From Schizochytrium sp. TIO01 (lineage: Eukaryota > Sar > Bigyra > Thraustochytrida > Thraustochytriidae), in NCBI GenBank assembly GCA_004764695.1, contig SMSO01000037.1, positions 1,658,247 to 1,722,246 on the forward strand: a stretch of DNA of 64,000 nt, given 5' to 3'. A program made the translations under genes and the position numbers. Within the stretch, counting starts at the first letter, position 1. Every line of letters starts with the position of its first letter. Under the pieces are notes generated by a model, which was not told where the DNA came from, ran no database searches, and saw only the letters and a list, made by a program, of their open reading frames with translations. Below are positions 21,941 through 33,428 of the stretch, piece by piece.

Positions 21941-23847
21941 TGATGGCCAGAATTGTGCCCATGAACTTCAAACTGCTCCAGAGTACCAAAGCGACCCAAG
22001 CCGGACTCCTCCGGAAGGGCCGCGCCCGGTGCCGCTGCTCCACCCTCGCCTTGCCTCGGAGCGCCATCGGAGAGCTGGCGGGAACGGAGCGCTCCGCGAG
22101 GGCTCGATCGATGCCTTCTCCTTTGCTTCCTCCCTCATTCTCCAGCCCTCCTTTCTCTGGTCTTCCTCAAAGGTCTCGCTCATGTTACCAACTAACTAGC
22201 GCCGCAACTAACAGGTACGCTAGGACGTTCGTAAGAAACTAAGTGGCGGTAGTATGTCCATCCATACAAAGGAGCCTGCCTCTGCCTACGAGCTACTTCG
22301 CCTGCTGCTCTGCGCCATGGTTTTGCTCAGACAGAAAACAACCAACCGCATCATGGATGCATTGGTCGGGAGATTGGTTGGATGGCAGGGCGGGAGGTCT
22401 TGCGTGCTTGCGTCTGAGGCTCGCCCGAAGGCTTATTTTGGAGCCCATTGGATAACTGCGCATCGCTGCTTTTGCTTGACATTCGCTGTACTACCTACCT
22501 CCCTGGAGTTATAGGCAGTTAGTTAGTTGTTCTTCTTGCTGGTGGTTTTGATTATTCTCAATTCATAAATTAGATAACGAACGAGATAGATCTGAGATCC
22601 TGCGCCGCTGTGGACAGGGCTTGGTGTAGGTAGATACGAGGAGACAGCACAGCCTCGACTGCAATGCTCCAACCTTCGACTTCATGCCAGAGGTCGATCT
22701 GAGGGCAACGAATAGGATCAGCTACTATCGACGTTCAAGTTCAACTTGTGAGAATAAAAGTGCCTGAGCCACTTGGTTTCATTTTAACCAACAGAGTGTT
22801 GTTGAGCAAATGAAGAAAGAAAGAAAGCATGAAAGGAAGGAAGCGGCATAAAAGGAACGCTCAGGGAATCGTCACTCATAGGGATTAGAGTAGGTGGAGG
22901 TTATGAGTTCACGGAGGCGAGACGAGGCAGGAAGAGGGAGAGAAATCGCGGCGGAACTCGAAGCACAAATCTGAGGAGCGGAAACATTAGATTACTATCA
23001 CATTCCATGCTCCGTAATGCACGATTAATTTGTACCACAGAGGTGAGTAGTGCAGGAAATCAACCCAATCGAGCAGGCACCACGGCGCAAAAGCCGTCTG
23101 CAAGCTGACGGACTGCTCGCACGCCCGCTGAGCAGACCGTCGCTTGGATGTCTGGCTGTACCTTTGACGAATTTGGCAAACATCCAATTAGAAAAAAGAA
23201 AAGAAGAGTTATCCAACAAAACAATCACCAAATACCTCTAAAGTAGTATCTACCTACCTACTTGCCTACTATAGCAGGTTTACTTCTTTTGTTTTTATTT
23301 TTTAGATTTAGAAAGAAATACAAAGTAGAGGAAGAACACCGGCACTAGACGATAAGAAATGATGGAGTTCAAGCCGATCGATTAAGGGCCACGCTCACGA
23401 GACACAACCGCGCTCCTCGCAAGGCAAGAGATTTATGCATATGCATCCCAGTCATTCGCCTACTGGTGATCGCATCTTGGCCCCAAGGTTGAGCTTTCGG
23501 GATTTACGATTTCCGCTTCATGGACGACCAATCACGAAGCGTGAATTTGGATTTATATCATAGGTACTAGAATGGAAGAAGCATAATCCATCGGCGTCAT
23601 CGGAGTGGATAGGCGGGGGTCGAAATGACCCTGTAGTTTGCAGTAGCCAGCCTCTAGGGCGCCGTGAGCAGATGGTTGGGGACTTGAGAACAAATGAGTG
23701 ATGGTGACTTGGATACCTACCTTGAGATCCCGCCTGAATGAGCGACTGAAATGAGGAAGAGAGAGAAAGCATGATCTGGCAGGCCATCTATCTATCTGTC
23801 TGCGCTTGCATAGGTGTTGGGCAGGTATGTTAGATCTCGGCTTCTTA

Positions 23848-23866
23848 TTATTATTATTATTATACC
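23848..23866. repeat. ATT trinucleotide repeat
   Basis: Six tandem TTA/ATT units. Confidence 0.8.
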
Positions 23867-24534
23867 TCGATAAGCAGCAGGGCTCAGGAGCAAAGGAGAG
23901 CGAATTCTAAAAAGGGCTTGCTGGGCAACGAGAGAACGATTTTCTTTAGCTTCCTTCCGCTGTATTTTCTTTTGGTGTTTTGGTTTGAAAGAATAAATCA
24001 TATGAAAGGAGACCAAGACAAGAAGAGGAAGCCTCCTAACTAACTAGCTACCAACTAGGCACCACTAAGTGGAAAAGCCGCACTCCTATGGGCCTTCTAC
24101 GGAGTACTTGGACCACTGTTCCCTCAGCAGAGGCGACGACGGTGTGAGGGGAAAGCCAAACTTTGGAAACCTCCTCACGCAGCTGTCACAAAAACATAGA
24201 GACAGTGGGCCCAAGAGGAGAGCACCTCGGTTCAGCACAGATGAGAGGAGAAAAGATTTGAAAAAGCCTGGGAGGGAGACGGACGTATGTAGGTGTTATT
24301 TATTGTAGTGCTAGTGAGACTCCTGGTTTCGATATTCGAGTTAGGCGAATGGTTTGGTTTAAAGAAGAGAGAAAAGGAAAACGCTTAGTTGGGTGGGTTG
24401 CATCTTTGAAAAAAAGACAGACAGACAGACACAGAGGAAGAGGAGGAATGGAATTTGAATTTTGATTTCTGAAGAGGGAAAGCAAATCCCAAATTCCTCG
24501 CGGTGGCAAGAACAAGAAGAAGACGGAGTTAAAG

Positions 24535-25697
24535 ATGCTTCAGGCCATCAGCCGCGCAACGGGCCGCTTTGCCCTGGGCTCGCAGCGCGTCCACGCTCGT
24601 GCTCTTCACGTGAGCCCCACCCTGCAGCAGTGCAATCACAAGCACGACAACCCTAAGACCAACAAGATCCTCGCTGAGAAGATCGATGAGTACATCTCGC
24701 AGGAGGACCTCCAGATGATGGAGGAGTACCCTGAGCTCATGGGATCCCACCCGGAGCTTGAGGATGTCCTTGCTGGCAACAAGGCATGGGTAGAGCGCAT
24801 GAACAAGGAGGACCCGGAGTTCTTCAATCGCATTGGTGGCAAGCAGGAGCCCCGTTACCTCTACATTGGATGCTCTGATGCTCGTGTTGACCCGTCCCGT
24901 CTCATGGGTCTCGACTACGGCAAGCTCTTTGTGCACCGTAACGTTGGTAACCAGGTCTCCAGCTCTGACCTCAACGCGCTTACCGTTGTGGACTTTGCTG
25001 TCAACCACCTTCACGTGCCCCACATTGTTGTGTGCGGTCACTACGATTGTGGTGCCGTGCGCGGATCTATTGCTCGCCCTGAGGACGGTGGTCTTGGTCT
25101 TGTCGAGAACTGGCTTCGCGGCATTCGTGATGTCGCCCGCCTCCACCGCGACGAGCTCATGGCTATTGACGATGGCGAGGCTCGTCAGCGTCGCCTCGTC
25201 GAGCTCAACGTCATTGAGCAGTGCCTTAACCTCTTTAAACTTGGCCCCGTCCAGCGCCGCCGCGTTAAGACCTATGCTGCCAACAAGTACTCCTTTGCGC
25301 TGCCGCGCATCCATGGCCTCGTTTTTGACCCCGCAAACGGTATCCTCAAGAAGCTCCCGCTTGACTTCAAGAAGGAAGTTCGTAAGTTTACTTTGATATT
25401 TGTAATACCTCCACTAAGAAACGCCAACGGTGAGAGTTTGTCATTTCTCGCATTAGGTGGAGGAGATGCTCTTGCTTTATTCGATCATTTTTTGAATTGT
25501 GTACAGTTGACTAACCATCATACAACCAAACTCACAAAACTTTTCTTGCTTACCTGTGAATTGATACAGAGATCTACCGCGACCTCTATGATCTCTACCG
25601 CTTGCCGGAGTGGATCACCCGTCGTGACTCTTTCAAGGCCGGAAAGATCACCGAGGAGGCCGGATTTTGGGATGGATCCAAGAAGGATTCTCAGTAA
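24535..25697 (+). CDS. beta carbonic anhydrase, probably mitochondrial (two exons)
   Basis: Catalyses reversible hydration of CO2 to bicarbonate. Exons 24535-25381 and 25570-25697; the intron (188 nt) has a GTAAGT donor and a CAG acceptor and splits one codon, giving 324 residues. Without splicing the frame runs on by chance to 26022. Beta-class signatures: C113-x-D115-x-R117 (CSDAR) and H169-x2-C172 (HYDC). Cys113, His169 and Cys172 should bind the active-site zinc; Asp115/Arg117 form the dyad. The N-terminal ~30 residues are rich in Arg, Ala, Ser and His and lack acidic residues, as in a mitochondrial presequence. The second exon encodes a plant-like C-terminal extension (YRDLYDLYRLPEWI). 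Codon use is strongly GC-biased compared with neighbours, which suggests high expression. Gene is convergent with TEX9. Confidence 0.95.
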
Positions 25698-26629
25698 AGT
25701 TCACATTTTTTTCTTCACACCTACACGTACACAACCTTTTATTCATATCTTTTTGCTATTTGTTCCTCATTTTAGTTTGTTGATGTTTATTCTTGATTTC
25801 GTTGCTTTTATCCAAACAGGCATTATCGCAACCAAGTTGGTTGGTGTCCATGTTTGCCTCGGATGGAATCATCATGGAAACGTTATTGGGTCTCTTTTGA
25901 CGAAGGAGAGTGCCAGGTCTATCTCCCTAGCCTTTGGCAATTCCTGTCAGTCCCTTGACAAGGTTGGGAGCTTGAGCCAAAACAACCATTCGCGCTTTTT
26001 TTTTTTTAACTCTTTGCAGTGAAGGTTGCTGCAGTACCTAGCAACTGAATGAAAATGTACATATTGAGTGGGCACTCCTCCATATTTTGGAACAACGCTC
26101 ATCATAATTCGCCCTTCTTCTTGTTTATAATAATATTTTAATTCTTTTGAAATATTTTAATTTTGACTCGTTATGGTTCTCATTTGGCAAATATGAATGA
26201 AAGAACTCGGTCTCTAGTACCTTGGTAAGTTTTATTTAATTTTCCAAAACCTAAAGTTGGCTCTCTTTGCAAATACCTCGAGAAACATTTCCCTTTTCTT
26301 GTGTTTCTTTGATGGAAGTAGAGAGGATCTTGGAAGCTTGGCAGTCAACAGCCTAAAAATAGCATAATTTAATGATTGCGTTGGGCTGGGTCTTAACTTA
26401 TGTGAATGATTGATAAGAGTTGCCGTGGACTAGTCAGTACCCTTCAAATAAGTAATTTCGTGAAGTGTTTTCGAAGAATATTAAGGAGTCATAGACGACG
26501 TTTAATACATGAAAGGCCTATTTATCATTACAATGAGCTTATATGTTCTCAATATTAAATTGACCAAGCTAGGGAAACAAACAGAGTGCCACAGAGAAAA
26601 GTAGATACAGGCAAGCTCAGAATCCTGGT
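25698..26629. other. convergent 3' spacer
   Basis: AT-rich, T-rich patches, no gene seen; should contain the 3' UTRs of the carbonic anhydrase and TEX9 genes. The open frame crossing 25698-26022 is an accidental extension of unspliced carbonic anhydrase. Confidence 0.6.
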
Positions 26630-27718
26630 TTAATGATGAGCAGCCAGAGTGCGAGAGAACTCTTCTTCTGTGAATGAAAGCATCCGAGCAGCTTCGAGGT
26701 GAATTTTTTGACGTTTTAGAACATCAATTAGTTTCAGTTGCTTTTTGAAAGCTGCCATGAGTTCTGTGACTTGACGCTCACGGCGGCGCAGCTCGCCGCG
26801 TAGATGTTTAACTTCTGCATCAGACCCGTCAAGGTTTTCTCGGCGCGCAGAGTCTACCTCTTGAAGCTTGTCTTTGAGTCGCTCGATATCCTCTAAGGCT
26901 CTGCTCAGGCGTACATCCTTGGTGTGCGCTTCATTCTCTGCCTGCTTAGCTGCGCGATCTGCATCTTTGCGTTCCTTATTGAGCGATGATATTTGTTGCT
27001 CAAGCTCTTGCACGCGCTCCCGCAACTTGCCGGCCTCCCCTTTGTCCTTATCTTTCGTTCCTTCGAGAGATTGAATTCGTTTCTTAAGCCGCGCATTCTC
27101 ATCATTAACCTCTTTGGTCTTCTTCTTATGACTAATGCTATCGTTGCTCAGGACTTTAATACGAGCCTCTGCTTTTTGTAGATCTTCCGCAAGTACCTTG
27201 AGCTTTGCGCGCTGCAAGCGAATAACAGCATCAGGTCCCATTTCCTTAGGTGAGCCTTGACCACCACCGGATGGGGAAGTCATCGAGCCCGAAAACTCAG
27301 CTTCGTCCTGCACATTGTTGTTCCTGCTAGCGCCAAAATTCGAGTTCCTTGAGTTTGCGCTTGTTGGTGACCTGGAAATGCCACTAATTTGAGGCCCGTC
27401 GCCTCGTTTACGTGGTCCCGGGCGCTGTCGAGGTCCTGGTTTTCCAGGGACTAAGCTTGGTTTTGCGGCAGACTCGACCCCTGACTTCTCTTCCCGACTC
27501 CGAGCAGAAGAAGACGAAGCCAAACCATCTTCGTGCGTATCTACCTCAAGTGTGGAGCTCTTCGCAGGTGCTAGATCCGTGCCTCGACCCAGGATGGCAT
27601 CAAGCCTCGCTGCCTGGGCCTCCAACGTTGCGTCAGCTTCGCGCACGGCCTCGCGCTGTTTCGCCTCGAGCTGTGCATCAAGAGCCAGCAGCTCGGCCTC
27701 CCGTGCCGCCAAGTCCAT
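26630..27718 (-). CDS. TEX9: TEX9-like coiled-coil protein (cilium/centriole-associated family)
   Basis: Predicted 362 residues, ATG start; human TEX9 is of similar length. The N-terminal helix (about 1-45, ELLALDAQLEAKQREAV) and a long coiled coil (about 165-345) flank a disordered Ser/Pro/Gly-rich linker. The C-terminus carries the conserved TEX9 signature: KKQLKLIDVLKRQKIHLEAA followed directly by MLSFTEEEF. This end motif is, from memory, nearly invariant in TEX9 proteins from animals to flagellates; that is established knowledge not rechecked here. TEX9 proteins are associated with centriolar satellites and cilia, and occur in flagellated lineages. No membrane segment or catalytic domain. 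It is divergent from the isomerase gene with a 0.7-kb gap. Confidence 0.82.
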   Translation of the reverse strand: MDLAAREAELLALDAQLEAKQREAVREADATLEAQAARLDAILGRGTDLAPAKSSTLEVDTHEDGLASSSSARSREEKSGVESAAKPSLVPGKPGPRQRPGPRKRGDGPQISGISRSPTSANSRNSNFGASRNNNVQDEAEFSGSMTSPSGGGQGSPKEMGPDAVIRLQRAKLKVLAEDLQKAEARIKVLSNDSISHKKKTKEVNDENARLKKRIQSLEGTKDKDKGEAGKLRERVQELEQQISSLNKERKDADRAAKQAENEAHTKDVRLSRALEDIERLKDKLQEVDSARRENLDGSDAEVKHLRGELRRRERQVTELMAAFKKQLKLIDVLKRQKIHLEAARMLSFTEEEFSRTLAAHH

Positions 27719-28410
27719 CTTGTTCGTCGCAAGCGAGCCTTCTGCCCTGCCTGTGCCGGAATGGAGTGATCGAACTCTGCTGTTGATGTTGGTTTTGATG
27801 TTGTTATTAATTTCAATGCTCTTGCAACGGTCGAAAAAGCAGGCAAAAATACAGGAAATGTATTGTGAAGAACTCTAGGAATTATAATCATTTAGGAAAC
27901 CCAGCACCATAAACGCTGCTTCTAAAAAGATAATGTTAAAGCGTGAACAAGCTTCTGATTGAGTTCTGTCTTTCTACTGGAAGGCCAGGACCCGCGCAGC
28001 ATGTTTATTCATCACAGATTTCCCCATGCAAGTTGCGAATTTTTAAAGTGACTATTAGGGATCCAGAGCTAGTGTACAGATGTACCCACTTCTTCTCCTT
28101 TTCGAAGGTTTACTTCACTTTACTACGACATCCTTCTCACTTGGCAGGATATCAGGAAAAGCTTGGCCTTGCAGCGCCATGATGAAGCTGCTCAAGCTCT
28201 GCCTAGTTGTTGCAGTCGAAGAGCGTAGTGATCAATCATGATGAAGACCACTAGCGAAGCAGGTGTACTGCAAAATTGCAATTCCCGTCAGGTTGATTAC
28301 AAGTAAGGATCAGTAAGTACTTACTTCATCTTACCTGCGCACTGGAACGAAGCAAGGCCCTTGGCAGACTTCAATTGACAAATAATCAGATTCTTTTGCA
28401 AATCCTAGCG
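27719..28410. other. divergent promoter region
   Basis: 692 bases between the starts of TEX9 (minus) and the isomerase gene (plus). No gene seen; both promoters must lie here. Confidence 0.5.
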
Positions 28411-29383
28411 ATGATGTTGGGTCTCACTATCCTTGCGCGAGGCACCTGCCTTCCGGCGCGTAATCCGCGTTGCTCGGCGATAAGAGGACTCCATGCAGCG
28501 GCAGCACAGAACAACGATTTGGAGATCCTGCGGGAATGGGCCAAGATGAAGAGCTCGGACCCAACGCGTGGATACCGAGAGGGCGTGGTGAACCTCGAGG
28601 TGGCTGAGTCTGGCGTGGCTAAAGTGACGTTGAATCGACCTGAGAAGTTTAATGCGCTCAACATGCAAATGTTCAAGGAACTCGAACTGGCCTTTCAAGA
28701 AATCGAGGATAGACGCAATGAGGTCCGCTGTGTGATTTTGGGTGCATCTGGCACGAACTTCACCGCCGGACTTGACTTAAACACGCTTGGTGCGCTGCAG
28801 AAAGTTTTAAGCGAGGTTAAGTGTCCGTCGGAAATGCGCGAGAATCTTGGACACGTGATTGCTAGATTCCAGAAGATTTTCTCTATGCCTGAAGTTTGCC
28901 ATGTTCCCGTAATTGCTGCGTCCCAAGGACTTGTTGTGGGCGCTGGAGTAGATATCATCACAGCGTGTGATTTGAGGTTTTGCACGCAAGATACACGTAT
29001 GACTGTGAAGGAAGTTGATGTGGCGATTGTTGCTGATTTGGGCACACTCCAGCGTCTACCTCGTATCATTGGCGAGCAACGCGCTCGTGAACTTGCTTAT
29101 ACTGGCCGCTTTGTGTCAGGCGCCGAGGCAGCCAATCTGGGTCTTGTTCTTGACTGCCTTGAAGACAGCGCAGCTCTAGAGACTCGGGCATCAGGCCTTG
29201 CTTCCGAGATTGCCTCGAAATCTGCGATTACCAATGCGAGGTATCAAAGCTAACATGAACTACTCGCGGGATCACTCGGTTCAAGAAGGTTTGGAGTATG
29301 TGCTGCGTTGGAATACATCTCATCTCATGTCAGCTGATCTTCATGCGATTGCAGCAAAGGCTGCCGCTGCACGTAAAAAGTAA
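28411..29383 (+). CDS. ECH1: delta(3,5)-delta(2,4)-dienoyl-CoA isomerase, frame broken by one base
   Basis: Enoyl-CoA hydratase/isomerase superfamily, closest to ECH1, which moves double bonds of dienoyl-CoA during beta-oxidation of unsaturated fatty acids. First ATG at 28411 (the frame is open to a TTG at 28375). N-terminus is Arg/Ala/Leu-rich without acids, fitting a mitochondrial presequence. ECH1 marks: GAGVDIITACDLRFC, VKEVDV and ADLGTLQRLP, so the Asp/Glu/Asp catalytic set is kept. The first frame stops at 29253 just after SKSAIT; the next stretch of the family (NYSRDHSV, LRWN) continues in the +1 frame from 29234 to a stop at 29381-29383. Skipping one A at 29233/29234 restores the family's spacing, total about 323 residues against 328 in human. 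Probably a one-base error or a young mutation. No peroxisomal SKL tail. Confidence 0.88.
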
Positions 29384-30106
29384 TCCCCACTTAATCTCTT
29401 CATTTTTTTTTTTAATTGCTTGTCATTATAATTTGTGTTGTTGCCGGCAACATCAGCGGCTGTCGTGTCTCTACTTTGGGATGCCATGTCTTCGTGTTGA
29501 ACTTCAGATAAAATTTGGCCTTGAAAACAAGAGTGATTTACATAAAGGGCTCTCCAAATCAATACTTTTGATTCTCTAGAGTTACTGATTGCAAAACAGG
29601 GCTAGTAGAACATTTTAAATAAGTGTGTCTATATCAAAATAAATGAACTAATGAGATTGGCTATTATAGATAGAGTTTGTATGGATTTGTGAGTGTGGGT
29701 TGCTTATTGGAAAAGGAAAATATGACAACATATAATACTACTACTCGACGAGCGCTTGCATGTGGTGAGGTAGAAATGACGGAATATTTCGAATTGTATG
29801 TAATACACGAAGTTGGCCGCAGGTGTTGATTTCGTTGGTGCTCGCTACCGGGTCGATGAATTATTTATAAAGGAGAGAAGAAATAAGAAAAGGAAGGTGG
29901 ATAGGCTGCCTCTTTCTTAACTGGATATTCCTCCTACGCCTTCGGACAAAACGATTACCAGAACGTAAGCACACAAAAGGTATCTAGGGTATCTATCCTA
30001 CACGAGCAAACCTGCCCAGAGATGTGAAGGGGGTGGGGGGGGGGAGAGCACATGCGAGTGTCTAAGAGTATTTGCTACTTATTTCAAGCTGTAAATTCCC
30101 GGGTGC
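29384..30106. other. convergent 3' spacer
   Basis: AT-rich, contains a G-run near 30030; no gene seen. Confidence 0.5.
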
Positions 30107-31021
30107 CTAGACCTGAGATTTTGCAGCGTTGACTATCGACTTGGGAAGCGCACGGTTCTTTACGAAAAAGTCGAGCATGAGTGTAGAAGCACTGGTCATG
30201 AGGTAGTCGAGGTCGTATGCTCCGCAGATAAGATCTTTGCCAAAGGCCATGGCGAGAATACGTGCGACAACATCGTCTTCACACTTGGAGATTTTGCGTA
30301 GGTGCGTACCGACTTGTAGGCAGAATCTTGCTACACGGCAACACTGTTGGTTTGTGCTCTCGAAGGCATCTCGTGCTAAAACAGGAGCCTTCATGGGGCT
30401 CGAAAGTGCTCTGCGCAGACGAAAGTCCCTGAGCAGAAGTCGCATCGTGTAGAGTCGCGTCTTGTCTGCTGCCAACTTCATGACGTCCTCTGCGTATGGA
30501 GAAGGGTCTATTACCTTACTGGCGAGCAGAGCTCTCAAAATTTCAGGTTTGTTTCTGCGGATTGTTTCAAAGGTTATATCGTAAAGCGCCTGGGGAGGTA
30601 CTTTGGCGGCTGCAGCAGCCCGAATGAGTTCTTTAGTGAAGGCCTCTTCTTGTCGCATAAGAATGGCTTTGTGCAGCGCCATGTACACGGTAGTCGGCGT
30701 TGCAGAGTTCCAATCTACAAATCCCTGGGAGCTCCCGGGCCCAGCTGGCACAACTGCCGTTGCGGGGATGTAGTTTCTGCGCGCGTCCTGAGGCCCACCT
30801 GGTTGTGCGCTGGCATTCCGTGGAATTGCAGTCTTGCATTTCGGATGTTTCTTACCAGCCGAAGATGATGAGTGGTGTGAGGAACCTCCCGTAAACAAGA
30901 GCCACGGTGCAAAGATTCTTTTCGCTATTCTTTTCCTTCTCTCCCGTCTCTTTTGCTCCAATCGTGCTGCGACGACTCCCGTCGTGGCCGTGGGCATCGT
31001 TGCCGTCATTGTCGTCGCCAT
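30107..31021 (-). CDS. protein of unknown function, alpha-helical C-terminal half
   Basis: Predicted 304 residues, ATG start. Family not recognised. The N-terminus is Thr/Ala-rich, followed by a very basic segment (residues about 20-36, LEQKRRERRKRIAKRIF) and a Ser/His/Pro-rich linker to about 105. From about 108 to the end the sequence is helical with leucine spacing (MALHKAILMRQEEAF, IRRNKPEILRALLASKVI, TRLYTMRLLLRDFRLRR), faintly like degenerate ankyrin-type helix pairs. No signal peptide; the hydrophobic patch at 37-45 is too short for a membrane span. Length, single uninterrupted frame and consistent composition support a real gene. The long unspliced frame matches the style of its neighbours. 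Function unknown. Confidence 0.65.
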   Translation of the reverse strand: MATTMTATMPTATTGVVAARLEQKRRERRKRIAKRIFAPWLLFTGGSSHHSSSSAGKKHPKCKTAIPRNASAQPGGPQDARRNYIPATAVVPAGPGSSQGFVDWNSATPTTVYMALHKAILMRQEEAFTKELIRAAAAAKVPPQALYDITFETIRRNKPEILRALLASKVIDPSPYAEDVMKLAADKTRLYTMRLLLRDFRLRRALSSPMKAPVLARDAFESTNQQCCRVARFCLQVGTHLRKISKCEDDVVARILAMAFGKDLICGAYDLDYLMTSASTLMLDFFVKNRALPKSIVNAAKSQV

Positions 31022-31299
31022 GTGTGAGGCGGCGGCAGCTGGAATGACTAAATGAACGAATGAATAAGCTTGTTAGTCAACCGCGTTTCCCTCTTCCCTG
31101 CGTAAGCGTGTTTCCGAGGTCTCCTGCTTCAGAGGTGCCTCAGCTCTCCGCGCCCAAGACCCAGTAATCGCTTTACTCTCCTCCACGCAGATTGCAGATT
31201 GACGCACGCTCTTAACAAGCTTCTGACCGAAAGAAGCGTCAAACTGCTAGAACCGGATTTGCTTCAGTCGATCGACCTTTTTCCAAAGGCAGGTCTGAA

Positions 31300-31372
31300 C
31301 ACAAAACAAAACAAAACAAAACAAAACAAAACAAAACAAAACAAAACAAAACAAAACAAAACAAAACAAACA
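31300..31372. repeat. AAAAC pentanucleotide repeat
   Basis: About 14 tandem AAAAC units, nearly perfect. Confidence 0.9.
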
Positions 31373-31515
31373 AAAACTTCTAACCCAAAAAGAGCGAATG
31401 AAAGGAAGTTTTCTTTTCTGAGATAAATTAAAATTACTTAAAATTACTTAAAATAAATTTAATTTAATTAATTTAACTAAAAAGGACGAGTTTCTTGCCC
31501 TCCTCTCCTCCTCTC

Positions 31516-31546
31516 TGCTTCTTCTTCTTCTTCTTCTTCTTCTTCT
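31516..31546. repeat. CTT trinucleotide repeat
   Basis: About ten tandem CTT units. Confidence 0.85.
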
Positions 31547-32278
31547 GCGTTCTTCGATCAATGCAATTCCCCGACCTCTGTTGCTGTGTGGAAAACCAAG
31601 ACAGTGACGTCCTCCCGAACCCAAAGCCCACTCAGCCCAAGCCAAGGACCCCTCGAATGCAGCAGCGAAGCCTTCCGCAAAGGCCTCACCCCGTTTGGGT
31701 CTCTTCGGAGTGGCGTACGCAGAAGAAAGAGTCTAAAGCTAAAGAGAGATTAACTCACTCTTCAGAGCTGCGAAGAATAAAACTAATAAAACTAATATCA
31801 ATTAAAAATAATAATCAATGATGAAAATAAAAAGAGAAGAAGAAGAAGAAATGAGCGATCGATGATGTCCTCTTTCGCTCCAAACGGCGCCTCAGTCTCC
31901 ACGACCGACCCGAGGGATGCCGGGACGACGGGCGGGCGGGCAGGCAGAGGCAGGCAGGCAGACGCAGGCCCGCCACCCCTCCCGCGATGGCGCCTCCGCC
32001 CCTGGCAGTGGCCCGGGGCTCCTCGAGGCGCGCGCGAGGAAGAAATGGAATGCGGACTACTTAAGCAAAAGAGAGAGAATGGGAGAATGAGAAGAGCAGA
32101 GATCCTCTCTCTTCTCTGCTTCTGCGCGGTTCTTCTCCTCCTCCTCGCTCTCCTTCTGCAGCTGCGCCGGGCAGGGCGGGAACCCTGCGTGCGGCTGCGG
32201 AGGCAGGCGCCAAGCTCCCGGGAGGCTTGCGCTGTGCCGCCTCCCAGCAGAGGTCCGCTCTGCGGCGCTCTCTGCGCA

Positions 32279-32403
32279 AGAAAGAGAGAAAGAGAGAAAG
32301 AGAGAAAGAAAGTCTTCGCCGATTGACGATTCGATCGACGCTCTTTCTCGATACAATAATGGAGAAAGAAAGAGTTCCAAAGGATCAAAGCAAAGCAAAG
32401 CAA

Positions 32404-32446
<43 letters not shown>

Positions 32447-32450
32447 CAAA
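32279..32450. repeat. two AAAG/GAGA arrays
   Basis: GAAAGAGA-type repeat at about 32279-32312 and an AAAG array at about 32394-32448, separated by a short unique segment. Confidence 0.85.
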
Positions 32451-32713
32451 CACAACTTTCGTTCAGGCAGAAAGAAGTTTCAGGATAAAGAGTCTCTCAA
32501 AGACCACGTATCGATGGATGTGTGATAGATACCATTGACGATACTACGTCCGCATCGCCGCCACATTCGAAACCCTGGTTTGAGTTGCCTTCTTTGCTTA
32601 TCTTTCTTTCTTTCACGTGTCCTCATGATCTCATTGGTGTCAAAGTTTCTGTTTGACTGCTGAGAAGGAAGGAACTAACCTCTTCGAAATGAACAATCCA
32701 TCGGTAAATAAGT

Positions 32714-32748
32714 AAACAAACAAACAGACAAACAAACAAACAAATAAG
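32714..32748. repeat. AAAC tetranucleotide repeat
   Basis: AAAC units with one GACA interruption. A second, shorter AAAC array lies at about 32871-32896. Confidence 0.8.
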
Positions 32749-33395
32749 AAGATCAAACGAACAATTAATGTAAAAAAATAAGAAGAAGAATCGGTACTTC
32801 GAAAAGCGCACTTCTTCGAAAGACTCGGACCTCCACCTTTGCAGACAGACGTGAATGGATCGACAAGCAACAAACAAACAAACAAACAAACAAACCAACA
32901 GCGCAGCAGGCTCTGCAGAAGCAACGGACTCCCTTCCACCCAGACTCCCCATCAATCAATCAATCAACCAATCCATTCATCCATCACCCATCCATCGCCT
33001 CCTCTTCAGGTCAATCAATTCATGTCATCTCAATCAATCCTGCCCGCTCTGTTCCGTTCCGATCTGTTCTGTTCTTTGCTGTTCTGTTCCGTTTGGGGCA
33101 GCAGGGAGGGTTGCGCTTGCAAGCTGGTTCTTGCTTGCTCTTGCCGTGGTAGCAGGCGACCGATTCTGCGCGCCTGTCGAGCAGAAGCGGCCGACGCGGG
33201 CTTTGCGCGGGCGCTTGGCTCTGCCCGGCTTTGCATTTGTTTCGCTTGCCTGGCTCAACGAGCTTTGTCTGTCTGTCTCCAGGCGCGGCTTGTTTGCAGA
33301 GACCTCGATTTCCTTTTTCTCTGTGGCTTTCTTTCTCTAAAATTTCTCTTTCGCTCTCGTTTTCATACTTTCTATGTTTTCATGCTTTCATGCTT

Positions 33396-33396
33396 T

Positions 33397-33424
<28 letters not shown>
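33396..33424. repeat. CATA tetranucleotide repeat
   Basis: Seven tandem ATAC/CATA units, ending in TATATA. Confidence 0.85.

Positions 33425-33428
<4 letters not shown>

Larger units (their letters stand above)
19266..24534. other. no clear gene; possible remnants on the minus strand
   Basis: 5.3 kb without a convincing gene. Three minus-strand segments have protein-like composition: about 20440-20658 (starts MTSLLRHYIEDD), about 19960-20208 (starts MACPNMNLENSY) and about 21030-21231. The first is followed by a GTATAG donor-like site, and the second is preceded by a T-rich stretch and a TATAG acceptor-like site. Joining them, however, gives a stop after six codons, so no consistent gene model results. 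They may be exons of a gene I cannot assemble, a decayed gene, or chance. The remainder holds simple repeats (20989, 21838, 23848). Confidence 0.3.

Noticed and set aside
24529-25314. 261-residue minus-strand frame opposite carbonic anhydrase
   Set aside because: Shadow of a GC-biased coding exon; the plus strand has all beta carbonic anhydrase motifs.
25698-26022. C-terminal extension of the carbonic anhydrase frame
   Set aside because: Frame only stays open if the 188-nt intron is not spliced; the spliced gene stops at 25695-25697.
31862-32326. 154-residue frame rich in Arg, Pro and Leu, and its minus-strand partner
   Set aside because: GC-rich low-complexity DNA between microsatellites, open on both strands.
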